DNA of 64,000 nt from Hathewaya massiliensis (lineage in GTDB: Bacteria > Bacillota > Clostridia > Clostridiales > Clostridiaceae): contig NZ_CABFVD010000009.1 in the NCBI RefSeq assembly GCF_902143515.1, positions 57,494-121,493 on the forward strand. Reading direction: 5' to 3'. A model generated the notes under the pieces. It was not told where the DNA came from and searched no databases. It saw only the letters and a list, made by a program, of their open reading frames with translations. This document shows positions 1 through 8,776 of the stretch, piece by piece. The first letter of the stretch is position 1, and every line of letters starts with the position of its first letter. The position numbers and the translations under genes were made by a program.

Positions 1-281
1 TTTAAGAAGTAATAAATATGCCTAGTTTTAGAATCAGTTTTTTTATTGGTAAAAAAACTCATGATTCTATCTTTTGTTGCCAAATTTTGAGTTTCTGATT
101 TCTGTTTTACTATTAAATCTTCTATTTGATTACTAGCAATGCTAATTACTGTGCCTATATCTTTTTTACTATGATTTATTAAGGTTTTAGAAAAATATCT
201 ATAGGACAATGTACCTAAAAGAATTAATGGAACCATAATAAGTAAACTTATTACAAGCGGTAGCTTTTTTTTTATATCCAA
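1..281 (-). CDS. Methyl-accepting chemotaxis protein, N-terminal fragment
   Basis: This gene is cut by the window edge; only about 94 codons are visible. It starts at a TTG (279-281) six bases after a clear GGAGGT ribosome site. The product begins MDIKKKLP, followed by a hydrophobic stretch (LVISLLIMVPLILLGTLSY) and then a helical segment containing SIASNQIEDLIVKQ. That layout of a short basic N-terminus, one membrane helix and the start of an extracellular sensor is typical of chemotaxis receptors with a dCache-type ectodomain. The HAMP and signalling domains would lie beyond position 1, so the assignment rests on the N-terminus alone. It is divergent from the Lon-like gene. Confidence 0.6.
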   Translation of the reverse strand, partial: MDIKKKLPLVISLLIMVPLILLGTLSYRYFSKTLINHSKKDIGTVISIASNQIEDLIVKQKSETQNLATKDRIMSFFTNKKTDSKTRHIYYFL

Positions 282-359
282 GTTGTGACCTCCAAAATTA
301 TTAATTCATTTTTATTATAACACTAAAATAAGTAATATTATATAAAATTTTTTAATATA

Positions 360-368
360 TGATATAAT
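360..368 (+). promoter_or_regulatory. Extended -10 promoter of the Lon-like gene
   Basis: TGATATAAT at 360-368 is a full extended -10 element (TGnTATAAT). No good -35 box lies 17 bases upstream, as expected for an extended -10 promoter. The transcript would begin near 375, downstream of an ATG at 371, which supports the ATG at 407 as the real start. The same TGATATAAT word occurs before the genes at 38952 and 54276. Confidence 0.55.
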
Positions 369-406
369 GTATGAACAAAATTATAATCGCTAAGGGGGAC
401 CTATAT

Positions 407-2818
407 ATGTGTGAATTCAAAGAAATTTTATATAAGGATTTAAATCTTAATTTTAAAACCCCAAATTTTAAAACTACAAAAGATATTCCAATTTTCAAAA
501 GTATAATAGGTCAAGAACAAGCTGAAAAATTTTTAGATATGGGGATTCAAATAAATAAAAAAGAATACAATATATATGTGTCTGGTCATAGTAGTAGTGG
601 AAAAACTTCATATATAATAGATAAAATTAAACACTATGCCAAAACAATTCCTGCACCTAAAGATTGGTGCTATGTTTTTAATTTTGAAGATGAGAATAAT
701 CCTCATGCTATTTCACTTCCAACAGGTGAAGGTAAAAAATTCAAAACTAACATGGAAGAACTTGTTAATTACTTATACAAAGAAGCTCCAGACTACTTTA
801 ATTCTAATTCATATGATAAAGAAAGAAATAATATTCTAAGCAATTATGAACAGAAAATAATGTCTATCACAGATGAGTTAAACTCTAAAGCTAAAAATAT
901 GAACCTCTTAATAAAAGAAGACTCTGATGAGGGCTTCGTATTTGTACCCATAAAAGATGGAAAAGAACTCTTAAATGAAGATTATAATTCCTTAAGTGAA
1001 GAGGAAAAGGATATTATAAATAAAAACGCCTCTGAATTGCGACTCATATCTATTGATACTATAAAACAAACTAAACTTTTAGAAAAAAACATGGAAGATG
1101 AAATATTAAAGTTAGATAATAGTATTGCTGAAAAATTACTAAAAGAGAAAATGGAAAGCTTAGAAAAAACTTATTGTGATAATCCTAAGATTTGTAAGTA
1201 TTTACATCAAGTAAAAAAGGATATTATAGAGAATATTGAAAATTTCTTAAATGATAACTTTGAAGATAGCAATGATGCTGAAAATAAAAAACTAGAAGCT
1301 AATTCTAAACTTTTAGAAAATATGCTAGATGACGCGTTTTCTAAAAGATATGAGGTTAATCTAATCATAAGCAATGATAAGGACTTAGGTGCTCCTGTTA
1401 TTTTTGAAGATTCACCTGATTACTATAATTTATTTGGTAGGATAGAATATGAGAACAAAATAGGAAATTTAATAACAGACTTTACCCATATAAAAGCTGG
1501 AAGTCTTCACAAAGCAAATGGAGGCTTTTTAATAATAAATGCTCACGATTTATTAAATAATCCTGACTCCTATGAAAATCTTAAAAGATGTTTAAAAAAT
1601 GAGAGTATTTCTGTAGAAAATATTAAAGGCAACCTAGAAATCCTTCCCATAGTAAGTTTAAAGGCAGAAAATATTCCACTAAACCTAAAGGTAATATTAA
1701 TAGGTAGTAATCTTATGTATTCTATACTTTTAGATCACGACAGAGACTTTCAAAAACTATTTAAAATAAAAGCTGAATTTGATGATGAAGTAGAAAATAA
1801 TGAAAAAAATATATATGAAACCATAGGATATATAAGTAACTATATAGAAACGAATAAATTTCTTCACATAGAGAAAAATGGTGTAGTTGAACTTTTAAAA
1901 TATGGGTGTAGGATTTGTGAAAGTAGAAAATACTTGACCTCATCCATTGGCAAACTCTTAGATATTGTGGATATGGCTAATTATTTTGCAAAAAAAGAAG
2001 ATTCACCTTTTATTAAAAAAGAGCATATAGTTAAATCTCTAAATGAAAATTTAGAAATGCACAGTTTAATAAGGCACAAAATAATAAAAATGTATAAAGA
2101 TAAAAAATATTTGGTTGATACCTCTGGTTCTAAAATTGGTCAAATTAATGGACTATCTGTTATGGACTTTGGAGATATAGAAATGGGTATGGTTCATAAA
2201 ATAACAGCTACAACCTATGCAGGAAGAAAAGGTATTGTGAATATTGAAAGAGAAGCTAAAATGAGTGGAAATATTCACAGCAAAGGAGTTATGATATTAT
2301 CAGGATTTATTGGTGAACTTTTAGGAAGTAACACCCACCTTTCTTTTAATGCCAGCATAGTCTTTGAACAATTATATTCAGGAATTGAAGGAGATAGTGC
2401 TTCCTGTGCAGAACTTTTAGCTCTTCTTTCTTCCCTATCTGATATACCATTAAAACAAAATATTGCAATTACGGGTTCTATTAATCAAAGGGGAGAAATT
2501 CAACCAATTGGTGGGGTAAATGAAAAAATAGAAGGTTTTTTTGAGGTATGTAGTATTGAGGGATTAGATGGTTCTCAGGGTGTTATAATTCCTTATACAA
2601 ATAAAGAAGATTTAATATTAAAAGATGAGGTTCTACAAGCAATTAAAGAAGGTAACTTCCATATATATACCGCTTCCACTATAGAAGACTGTCTATATAT
2701 TTTATGCGAAAATAATTTTAAAACCTCTCATAAAGAATCCATAACGGATGTAATTAAGTATAGGATTCACTTAAAATTAAGTAAGTTCAATGAAATTTTA
2801 AACTCAAAAGATTCTTAG
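407..2818 (+). CDS. Lon-like ATP-dependent protease (AAA_32 / Lon catalytic domain)
   Basis: The product is 803 residues if started at the ATG at 407, which follows an AAGGGGGA ribosome site; an upstream in-frame ATG at 371 has none and sits at the predicted transcription start. A Walker A motif GHSSSGKT lies at residues 60-67, followed by a long charged, coiled-coil-rich insertion (about 150-330). The C-terminal Lon protease domain has the serine in EGDSAS (Ser664) and the lysine in NEKIEG (Lys707). Their 43-residue spacing equals that of the E. coli Lon dyad Ser679/Lys722. It lacks the classical Lon N-terminal substrate-binding domain, so it belongs to the stand-alone AAA_32 type (relatives of E. 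coli YcbZ) rather than housekeeping Lon. It probably degrades cytoplasmic proteins; its substrates are unknown. Confidence 0.85.
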   Translation: MCEFKEILYKDLNLNFKTPNFKTTKDIPIFKSIIGQEQAEKFLDMGIQINKKEYNIYVSGHSSSGKTSYIIDKIKHYAKTIPAPKDWCYVFNFEDENNPHAISLPTGEGKKFKTNMEELVNYLYKEAPDYFNSNSYDKERNNILSNYEQKIMSITDELNSKAKNMNLLIKEDSDEGFVFVPIKDGKELLNEDYNSLSEEEKDIINKNASELRLISIDTIKQTKLLEKNMEDEILKLDNSIAEKLLKEKMESLEKTYCDNPKICKYLHQVKKDIIENIENFLNDNFEDSNDAENKKLEANSKLLENMLDDAFSKRYEVNLIISNDKDLGAPVIFEDSPDYYNLFGRIEYENKIGNLITDFTHIKAGSLHKANGGFLIINAHDLLNNPDSYENLKRCLKNESISVENIKGNLEILPIVSLKAENIPLNLKVILIGSNLMYSILLDHDRDFQKLFKIKAEFDDEVENNEKNIYETIGYISNYIETNKFLHIEKNGVVELLKYGCRICESRKYLTSSIGKLLDIVDMANYFAKKEDSPFIKKEHIVKSLNENLEMHSLIRHKIIKMYKDKKYLVDTSGSKIGQINGLSVMDFGDIEMGMVHKITATTYAGRKGIVNIEREAKMSGNIHSKGVMILSGFIGELLGSNTHLSFNASIVFEQLYSGIEGDSASCAELLALLSSLSDIPLKQNIAITGSINQRGEIQPIGGVNEKIEGFFEVCSIEGLDGSQGVIIPYTNKEDLILKDEVLQAIKEGNFHIYTASTIEDCLYILCENNFKTSHKESITDVIKYRIHLKLSKFNEILNSKDS

Positions 2819-2843
2819 ATTTTACTATATATTTTATAAAAAT

Positions 2844-2964
2844 AAGGGCTATCCGCTCTAATTCCCCATATTTTTTCAAAGTTGGAGTAAAGAGCAACTA
2901 CAGCCCTTGATAATGAGTTCTCAGTTTCAATTGGAATAAAAATTCTATCTGAAGCTGAGAACTC
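2844..2964 (-). repeat. Composite intergenic repeat, copy A (two stem-loops in tandem)
   Basis: Two hairpins fill the space between the convergent Lon-like and aminopeptidase genes. The outer one pairs AAGGGCT (2844-2850) with AGCCCTT (2902-2908) and, inside it, GCTCT (2855-2859) with AGAGC (2891-2895). The second pairs GAGTTCTCAG (2915-2924) perfectly with CTGAGAACTC (2955-2964). Read on the minus strand, the first carries the family end signature ATTAGAGCGGATAG. Both halves resemble the copy at 50521-50639 in the same order. They may also serve as the transcription end for either flanking gene. Confidence 0.55.
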
Positions 2965-3004
2965 TGTTTATTACATAAAGAAAAATATTATTTTAAAGTT
3001 AATC

Positions 3005-4783
3005 TTAAATAGCTCTTGTTTGATATTTTAACCAAGCTCTATGTTCTTCATCTAAATATGGAGAAAGTTTATCATAAACTTCTTTATGATAATTATTTAG
3101 CCATGCTCTTTCATCTGAATTTAATAACTCAACAACTATACCATCTAAATCTATTGGACAGAATGTTATAGTTTCAAAATTCATAAATTGTCCTGATTCT
3201 GTAGACTCATCTTTTCTTACTACTAAAATATTTTCTACTCTTATACCATGTTTTCCTTCTTTATAAACCCCTGGTTCATTAGTTACTACCATACCCTCTT
3301 CCATTACTGCTGGTACATAGTTAACTCTTATAGCATGTGGCCCTTCGTGAACATTTAAGAAGAAACCTACTCCATGTCCTGTACCACACTTATAATCTAT
3401 ACCATACTCCCATAATGGTCTTCTTGCTAAAATGTCTAGGTTAGTTCCTGTAGCACCATATAAGAACTTAGCCATGCTTAGATTAATTACCCCTTTAACA
3501 ACTAGAGTAAAGTCTCTCTTTTCTTCCTCTGTAAGCTCTCCTAAAACCATAGTTCTTGTAATATCTGTAGTTCCCTCTAAATATTGTCCGCCTGAATCTA
3601 CAAGGAACATACCTTGATTTTGAAGTTCATAATCTGATTCTTTAGTAGCACTATAGTGCATCATAGCCGCATGTTCTTTATATCCTGCTATAGTTCCAAA
3701 GCTTATACCTTTAAAGTTTTCACCTTCTGCTCTAAAAGACTCTAGTTTTTCAGTAGCAGAGATTTCACTTATTTTATCTTTTCCTAGGGTGTTGTCTAGC
3801 CAATATAAGAATTTAACCATGGCAACGCCATCTTTAATATGAGCTATTCTCATATTCTCAAGCTCTACTTCATTCTTTATGCCCTTCATTTTAGTTGTTA
3901 TATTTTGAGTTTCAATTTTATTAACTTCTTCTTTCATAGCATTATATAACCACATATTTGTTTTTAATGGGTCATATATTACGGAATCCTTTTCTGTTAA
4001 TTTATTTAAGTAGGATTCTATATCATTATAATCCTTTATAATAATTCCGTCACATTCTAATTCTTTTCTAACTTCTGCTGGAACCTTCTTTTCATTTACA
4101 AATAAAATAGCTTCATCCATAGAAATTAATACATAAGAAATTACAACTGGGTTACAAGGTACGTCATTTCCTCTTATATTATATAGCCAAGCTATATCAT
4201 CTAAAGAAGATAGTAAAAAGTGAGTTCCCTCTAATTTTTTCATCTCTTCTCTTAAATTATTTATTTTTTCTACTCTGCTAAGTCCAGCATACTTAACATC
4301 TAGAGTGAAAATTTCATCTTCAGGAATAGCTGGTCTGTCTTCCCATAAATTATCTAATAAATCCCATTTCAAATCAAATTTTATATTCTTTTTATATAAA
4401 CTACTCTCCAAAGTTTCTGCAAAAGTTCTTGAAATAACTTTTCCATCAAATCCTATAGTTTGTCCTTCTTTTAAAACTGATTTTAACCATTCCTTAATAG
4501 TAGGTACAGAAGGTTGTCCCATTTTAAAAAGTTTAATTCCTGAACCTTCTAATTGTTTTTCTGCTTGAATAAAGTATCTTCCATCTGTCCAAAGACCAGC
4601 TTCATCTAAAGTGATAACAACTGTTCCTGCAGAGCCTGTAAAACCAGAAATCCATTTTCTTCCTCCCCAGTGTGGTGCCACATATTCACTTTGATGTGCA
4701 TCTGAACTAGGAATGATATAAGCATGAATTCCCTTTTCCCTCATCAAACCTCTTAACTTTTCAACTCTTTCTTTAATGTTCAT
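3005..4783 (-). CDS. pepP: Xaa-Pro aminopeptidase (M24B, three-domain type)
   Basis: The product is 592 residues from the ATG at 4783, preceded by CAGGGAAA; an ATG ten codons upstream has no ribosome site. The length and N-terminal NIKERVEKLRGLM with DAHQSEYV fit the large XPNPEP1-type enzymes: two creatinase-like N-terminal domains followed by a pita-bread M24 catalytic domain. The metal ligands are visible as Asp in VDSGGQY (about 394), Asp in GTTDITRT (about 405), His in GTGHGVGF (about 469), Glu in NEPGVY (about 504) and Glu in RVENI (about 517). It removes an N-terminal residue preceding proline from peptides in the cytosol, in keeping with the peptide uptake systems further along. It is a single gene with no obvious operon partner. 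Confidence 0.92.
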   Translation of the reverse strand: MNIKERVEKLRGLMREKGIHAYIIPSSDAHQSEYVAPHWGGRKWISGFTGSAGTVVITLDEAGLWTDGRYFIQAEKQLEGSGIKLFKMGQPSVPTIKEWLKSVLKEGQTIGFDGKVISRTFAETLESSLYKKNIKFDLKWDLLDNLWEDRPAIPEDEIFTLDVKYAGLSRVEKINNLREEMKKLEGTHFLLSSLDDIAWLYNIRGNDVPCNPVVISYVLISMDEAILFVNEKKVPAEVRKELECDGIIIKDYNDIESYLNKLTEKDSVIYDPLKTNMWLYNAMKEEVNKIETQNITTKMKGIKNEVELENMRIAHIKDGVAMVKFLYWLDNTLGKDKISEISATEKLESFRAEGENFKGISFGTIAGYKEHAAMMHYSATKESDYELQNQGMFLVDSGGQYLEGTTDITRTMVLGELTEEEKRDFTLVVKGVINLSMAKFLYGATGTNLDILARRPLWEYGIDYKCGTGHGVGFFLNVHEGPHAIRVNYVPAVMEEGMVVTNEPGVYKEGKHGIRVENILVVRKDESTESGQFMNFETITFCPIDLDGIVVELLNSDERAWLNNYHKEVYDKLSPYLDEEHRAWLKYQTRAI

Positions 4784-4992
4784 AAAATTTCCCTGAATAT
4801 TAAGTTCTTGCACTAATATTTAATACAAATACTTACTACCAGGTTTTCACACCTACCTTTCTATAATTTTTACCCCAAGCTATCTTATTCTGTTTAGAGC
4901 CTATTCTAAAATTGACTCATCTCAAGGTAGTTTTCACATCATATTATATACCATTTACTTATTTTTTTGAATATTTAAACTGAATTATTTTA

Positions 4993-5547
4993 TTAATTAT
5001 TACTTATTACCTCATCCACCCTTTTATCCCTATCTTCTAATATTATCTTATCTAAAATTTGAAATTTATAAGCAAAGGCAATTATAGGTTTATTTTCCTT
5101 TAAACTAGCTATAAATTTATCGTAAAACCCTCCACCATATCCTATTCTTCCACCCTCTATATCAAAAGCAACTCCTGGTGAGATTATAAGATCTATGTTT
5201 TCATTTTCAGCCTTTTTACAACCCTCTTTAGGCTCCATAATTCCAAAATATCCTTCCTCAAGATCTTCCATAGAATTTATATAGTATGCCTCCATAATTT
5301 TTTTATTTTTATTTACCATAGGTATACATACTTTTTTGCCAGTACTTAACGCCTTATTAATTATACTATGGGTATCAACTTCCCCCTTAAAACTAACATA
5401 TATAAATATGGTTTTTGCATTTTCATAAGCCTTATGAGCAATTAATTTATTGTATATCTCCCTATCCCATATTTCTTTATCTTCAATTTTCATCTCTTCT
5501 CTTAAATTATATATATAATTTCTTATATCTTTTTTACTATTTAACAT
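4993..5547 (-). CDS. ygfA: 5-formyltetrahydrofolate cyclo-ligase
   Basis: The product is 184 residues, the usual length for methenyltetrahydrofolate synthetase. It converts 5-formyl-THF to 5,10-methenyl-THF using ATP. The N-terminal KKDIRNYIYNLREEM matches the family's basic substrate-binding helix, and GGRIGYGGGFYDKFI near residues 131-145 is the family signature. The start at 5547 is the only ATG/GTG/TTG in frame before an upstream stop, yet no ribosome site lies directly before it. A strong AGGGAGGG lies about 46 bases upstream, separated by a perfect 12-bp hairpin (see separate entry). It follows the sulfurtransferase gene by 60 bases, so it is probably co-transcribed. Confidence 0.92.
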   Translation of the reverse strand: MLNSKKDIRNYIYNLREEMKIEDKEIWDREIYNKLIAHKAYENAKTIFIYVSFKGEVDTHSIINKALSTGKKVCIPMVNKNKKIMEAYYINSMEDLEEGYFGIMEPKEGCKKAENENIDLIISPGVAFDIEGGRIGYGGGFYDKFIASLKENKPIIAFAYKFQILDKIILEDRDKRVDEVISNN

Positions 5548-5603
5548 AATCTTATTTAGTGAGTTTTTATACCTAGATCTTAACTCACTAAATTTCCCTC
5601 CCT
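5548..5603 (-). promoter_or_regulatory. Hairpin bridging Shine-Dalgarno and start codon of ygfA
   Basis: On the minus strand the order is AGGGAGGG (5603-5596), AA, ATTTAGTGAGTT (5593-5582), a 16-base loop, AACTCACTAAAT (5565-5554), AAGATT, then ATG (5547-5545). The two 12-base arms are perfectly complementary. If the hairpin folds, the distance from ribosome site to ATG shrinks from about 48 bases to 8, the optimum. There is no T-tract after the second arm, which argues against a terminator. Structure and spacing are read directly; the translational role is inferred. Confidence 0.6.
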
Positions 5604-5607
5604 TCTA

Positions 5608-6438
5608 TTAATCTTCTGAAAGTACCACTGGATTATCTTCATAGCTAACCCAATCACTATAACTTCCACTATAAAGCTTAGTTTTAATTCCTATTTCATC
5701 TAAAATTATTATATTAGCACAAGCTGTTATACCAGAACCACAATATACTATTATCTCTTTAAATTCAGCTAAATTCTTAAATCTTTCTTTAATTTTTTTC
5801 TCTGGCTTAATTGTAAAATTTGCATAGTTTTCTTTCCATGGATAGTTTTTTGCATTTGGTATATGTCCAGGTTTTTTATCCATAGGTTCCTCTATACCTA
5901 AATATCTATTTCTATCTCTTGAGTCTATAATTAATGTATCTTCTGAATCTATTTTAGATTTTACATAATTTATATCACAAATCATATTCTTATCTATATC
6001 ATATTGTATACTACCTAGTGTTCTCTTAGGTTCTATTTTACTCATAGGAAATCCCTTAAGACTCCATGAATAAAAACCCCCTTCTAAAACATAGACCTCT
6101 TCAAATCCTATATATTTTAGCATCCACCAAAATCTAGGAGCACTTGAAAAATCCCCATCATCATAAATTACTACTCTGTTATTATTAGAAAGTCCATAAG
6201 ATTCCAGCTTTTTCACAAATTCTTCTACAAATGGAAGTGGGTGTCTACCCCCATGTTCACTAGGTTTTAAAGATAAATCTCCCTCTAAGTTTATAAAATG
6301 AGCATTTTTTATATGAGCTTCCTCATACATTTTCCTTCCATACCCTAAATTTTCTAGATTAAATCTACAGTCAAATATAAATAAATCTTCTCTGTCTAAA
6401 TTATCTTTTAACCAATTAATACTCACAAAATTTTTCAA
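5608..6438 (-). CDS. Thiosulfate / 3-mercaptopyruvate sulfurtransferase (two rhodanese domains)
   Basis: Two rhodanese-like domains are present. The N-terminal one is inactive-looking, and the second carries the active cysteine in VYCGSGITACAN at about residue 231. GGRHPLP and GHIPNAKNYPW are typical family landmarks. The start is taken as TTG at 6438, because GGGGGA lies seven bases before it; an ATG at 6453 overlaps that ribosome site and has none of its own. This gives 276 residues, the usual length of the SseA/rhodanese family. It transfers sulfane sulfur from thiosulfate or mercaptopyruvate to thiols or cyanide; which donor it uses cannot be told. It is likely first in a pair with ygfA. 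Confidence 0.88.
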   Translation of the reverse strand: MKNFVSINWLKDNLDREDLFIFDCRFNLENLGYGRKMYEEAHIKNAHFINLEGDLSLKPSEHGGRHPLPFVEEFVKKLESYGLSNNNRVVIYDDGDFSSAPRFWWMLKYIGFEEVYVLEGGFYSWSLKGFPMSKIEPKRTLGSIQYDIDKNMICDINYVKSKIDSEDTLIIDSRDRNRYLGIEEPMDKKPGHIPNAKNYPWKENYANFTIKPEKKIKERFKNLAEFKEIIVYCGSGITACANIIILDEIGIKTKLYSGSYSDWVSYEDNPVVLSED

Positions 6439-6458
6439 TTTTATTTCCCCCATTTATG

Positions 6459-7370
6459 TTAATTTATTATATAAGTTAAAAAAAATATATATAGCGGAAT
6501 CATAATCAAAGAACCTACAGTGGTTAATGCTATCATTAAAGCTGCATAATCCCCATCTACTTCATAAGCCTCAGCAATAATAGCTGTATTAGTCATAACT
6601 GGCATAGCTGCCTGTATAAAAAATATATTCCTAGGAAAAGACTCCACATTAAAACTCTGCGCAAAACCTAATAAAATAAGTGGGCTAATTATAAACCTTC
6701 CAAGTAAAACACCAATTACTTCTCTAGTAAATCTTAGTTTTTTTAAATTTGTATAATATAAGCTCTCTCCAATAAATAGCATGGCTACAGGAGTAGTTAA
6801 ACTTCCTAAATATTTGCTACTATCTAATATAGCTTTAGGTAATTTAATATTTAAAATGGTAAATAATATTGCAAATACAAATCCTAATAGAGCTGGTGAA
6901 AATATATTTTTTAGTGTTTTTCTAATAGAATTCTTGGCTTTTAACTTTTTATTATCTAGACTTATTTCATATACTCCAAAGGTCCAAAAAAACATAGTAT
7001 TTGCAACATAATAAATTAATACATAAGGTAGGCTATCTTCTCCAAATAGAGCTAAGTTTATAGGTATACCCATGAATATAGTGTTAGAATTAAAAAACAT
7101 GGATTTAAAAAGCCCCCTATTTTTGTGAATTCTAAAAATTCTACAGTATATAATAGCTACCAAATAGGAAACCCCTATAGATACAAATGGTACATGGATA
7201 TTATTAAAAGTACTTATAAGTGTTTCTCTATTAAAATTATTTACTACCGTGTTAAACATCATACAAGGTATGGAAAAATTCACAACTATTTTTATTAAGT
7301 TTTTCGAAGTTTCCCTTGTGTACCAACCTTTTTTAGTTAACATAAATCCAAAAAAAATAATAATCATCAT
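6459..7370 (-). CDS. AEC (auxin efflux carrier) family permease, 5' end apparently frameshifted
   Basis: This is a hydrophobic protein of the AEC/YwkB type, with about ten membrane segments, including TPVAMLFIGESLY and AMPVMTNTAIIAEAYE, which are family hallmarks. AEC members export or import small organic acids; the substrate here is unknown. The first in-frame ATG (7370) lacks a ribosome site and would cut membrane segment 1 short. A well-placed GGGGAG plus ATG lies at 7408, but reads MGR-stop. One extra G in the run at 7403-7406 would join that start to this frame and restore a normal first helix (AIEAIISMMIIIFFGFML). It is therefore a recent frameshift, a sequencing error, or a gene started in an unusual way. 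Confidence 0.8.
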   Translation of the reverse strand: MMIIIFFGFMLTKKGWYTRETSKNLIKIVVNFSIPCMMFNTVVNNFNRETLISTFNNIHVPFVSIGVSYLVAIIYCRIFRIHKNRGLFKSMFFNSNTIFMGIPINLALFGEDSLPYVLIYYVANTMFFWTFGVYEISLDNKKLKAKNSIRKTLKNIFSPALLGFVFAILFTILNIKLPKAILDSSKYLGSLTTPVAMLFIGESLYYTNLKKLRFTREVIGVLLGRFIISPLILLGFAQSFNVESFPRNIFFIQAAMPVMTNTAIIAEAYEVDGDYAALMIALTTVGSLIMIPLYIFFLTYIIN

Positions 7371-7563
7371 GCTAATTATAGCTTCTATAGCCTTAATTAT
7401 CGCCCCATATTTTCACTCCCCAATGGTAAAATTATATTTTAATTACATATAAAATTATATTTTAGTTATGAATCTATTTTACACTAAATATTAGCATATA
7501 ACTAGGTTTGTAAATTCATTAAAACTCTAAATCTTCTTCCTTAATCGCCAAAATTTTTATTTG

Positions 7564-7605
7564 TTACACAATTGTAATTTAATATATGACAAAAAAGTGT
7601 ATAAT
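7564..7605 (+). promoter_or_regulatory. Promoter with a small palindrome, upstream of the deacetylase pair
   Basis: TATAAT at 7600-7605 with a weak TTTAAT at 7578-7583 (16-base spacer) is a plausible sigma-A promoter for the gene at 7642. Just upstream, TTACACAATTGTAA (7564-7577) contains the inverted repeat TTACA-n4-TGTAA and could be an operator. The palindrome is visible; the regulator is unknown. Confidence 0.4.
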
Positions 7606-7641
7606 ATTATTGGAATTATAATTTAGTTAGGAGAGAATTTT

Positions 7642-7854
7642 ATGAAAAAAAGATTTGGAATTTTAATGTGTGTTTTAATTATAGCTAGTCTTGCACTTGT
7701 ATACTTTAATAATAGTTCTGTTAGTAAACTAAAAGAACAAACATCTAAGTTAAATAGTGAAGTACAATCTTTAGAAAAAGAAAAAAATAATCTATCCCAA
7801 GAAAAGGACAAGCTTTTAAAAGAAAAACAACAATTAGAAGATAAACTTAAATAA
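7642..7854 (+). CDS. Small membrane-anchored coiled-coil protein (70 aa)
   Basis: This short gene has a good AGGAGAG ribosome site and an ATG at 7642. Residues 1-4 are basic (MKKR), residues 5-22 form one membrane helix, and residues 28-70 are a continuous heptad-rich coiled coil (KLNSEVQSLEKEKNNL, KDKLLKEKQQLEDKLK). It ends 18 bases before the deacetylase gene, which has the same helix-plus-coil layout at its own N-terminus. FtsL/DivIC-like division proteins also look like this, but I do not recognise the family. I infer that it forms a membrane coiled-coil partner for the deacetylase. Confidence 0.7.
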   Translation: MKKRFGILMCVLIIASLALVYFNNSSVSKLKEQTSKLNSEVQSLEKEKNNLSQEKDKLLKEKQQLEDKLK

Positions 7855-7872
7855 TATAAGGGGGTTCCACTA

Positions 7873-8769
7873 ATGAGGCGTACTAATAGAAGAAGTAATA
7901 AAAAATCTTTAAGTTTAGTTAAAGTTGTGGTATTTTGTTTGTTTTTAGCTTCCTTCGCTATGGCAATATTTACACAAACACAAGCAATAATATCTAAAAA
8001 CGAAAATAAAAAAATAGAATCAAAAGTATCTACTTTAAAAGAAGACAATAAAAAATCCTTAGAGGAAATAAATAAATTGCAAGATGACGTTAAAAAGTTA
8101 AAAGCAGATGTAGTTAAAAAAAGAGAAAATAGCAAAATAGCTTACTTAACTTTTGATGATGGTCCATCTAAAAATACTACTAGAATACTTAAAATATTAA
8201 AGGAAAATAACATAAAAGCAACTTTCTTTGTAAATGGACATCCTGGCCTAGAAGAAGAATATAAAGCAATAGTTGCAGATGGACATGTTCTAGCAAATCA
8301 TACATATAGTCATGACTACGGAAAAGTATATTCTTCTGTAGATAATTTTAAAGCTGATGTTAAAAAGTTAGATAAATATTTAGAAGAAGTTACAGGCGAG
8401 GCTCCAAGTCATATATTAAGATACCCTGGCGGATCAAACAATACTATAAGTTATAATTACGGTGGCAGAAAAATAATGAGACAAATAGTAGATGAAATGG
8501 CTAAAGAATATACACATTTTGATTGGAATGTAGATTCTACAGATGCCTCTGCCATGGTTCAACAAAAGGACAAAATTGTTAGAAGTGTATTATCCGAAAG
8601 CAAACAAGTTAAACATGCTGTAATATTAATGCATGACTTAAATCCAAAGACTACTACTCCAGATGCACTTCCTGAAATAATAAAAGGTTTAAGAGAACAA
8701 GGATTTGAATTTGATAAAATGACAAAGGATTCTTACCCAGCTCAATTTGTTAAACCAAATATAAAATAG
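7873..8769 (+). CDS. Membrane-anchored polysaccharide deacetylase (NodB domain)
   Basis: The product is 298 residues. A membrane helix (about 19-38) is followed by a coiled coil (about 46-85) and then a NodB / carbohydrate esterase 4 domain. The motifs are all present: TFDDGPS (metal Asp and catalytic base), NHTYSH (metal His pair), RYPGG, the DWNVDSTD motif and ILMHD near the C-terminus. It probably removes acetyl groups from peptidoglycan N-acetylglucosamine at the outer face of the membrane, giving lysozyme resistance as for PgdA. It has a strong AAGGGGG ribosome site and is co-transcribed with the 70-residue protein upstream. A terminator follows directly. Confidence 0.9.
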   Translation: MRRTNRRSNKKSLSLVKVVVFCLFLASFAMAIFTQTQAIISKNENKKIESKVSTLKEDNKKSLEEINKLQDDVKKLKADVVKKRENSKIAYLTFDDGPSKNTTRILKILKENNIKATFFVNGHPGLEEEYKAIVADGHVLANHTYSHDYGKVYSSVDNFKADVKKLDKYLEEVTGEAPSHILRYPGGSNNTISYNYGGRKIMRQIVDEMAKEYTHFDWNVDSTDASAMVQQKDKIVRSVLSESKQVKHAVILMHDLNPKTTTPDALPEIIKGLREQGFEFDKMTKDSYPAQFVKPNIK

Positions 8770-8776
8770 TAAAGAG

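Noticed and set aside
371..406. Longer N-terminus for the Lon-like protease
   Set aside because: That ATG has no ribosome site and coincides with the predicted transcription start; the ATG at 407 has AAGGGGGA.
7623..8135. Long open frame antisense to the deacetylase pair
   Set aside because: It is a by-product of lysine/glutamate-rich codons on the plus strand; no ribosome site, and both plus-strand genes have clear ones.
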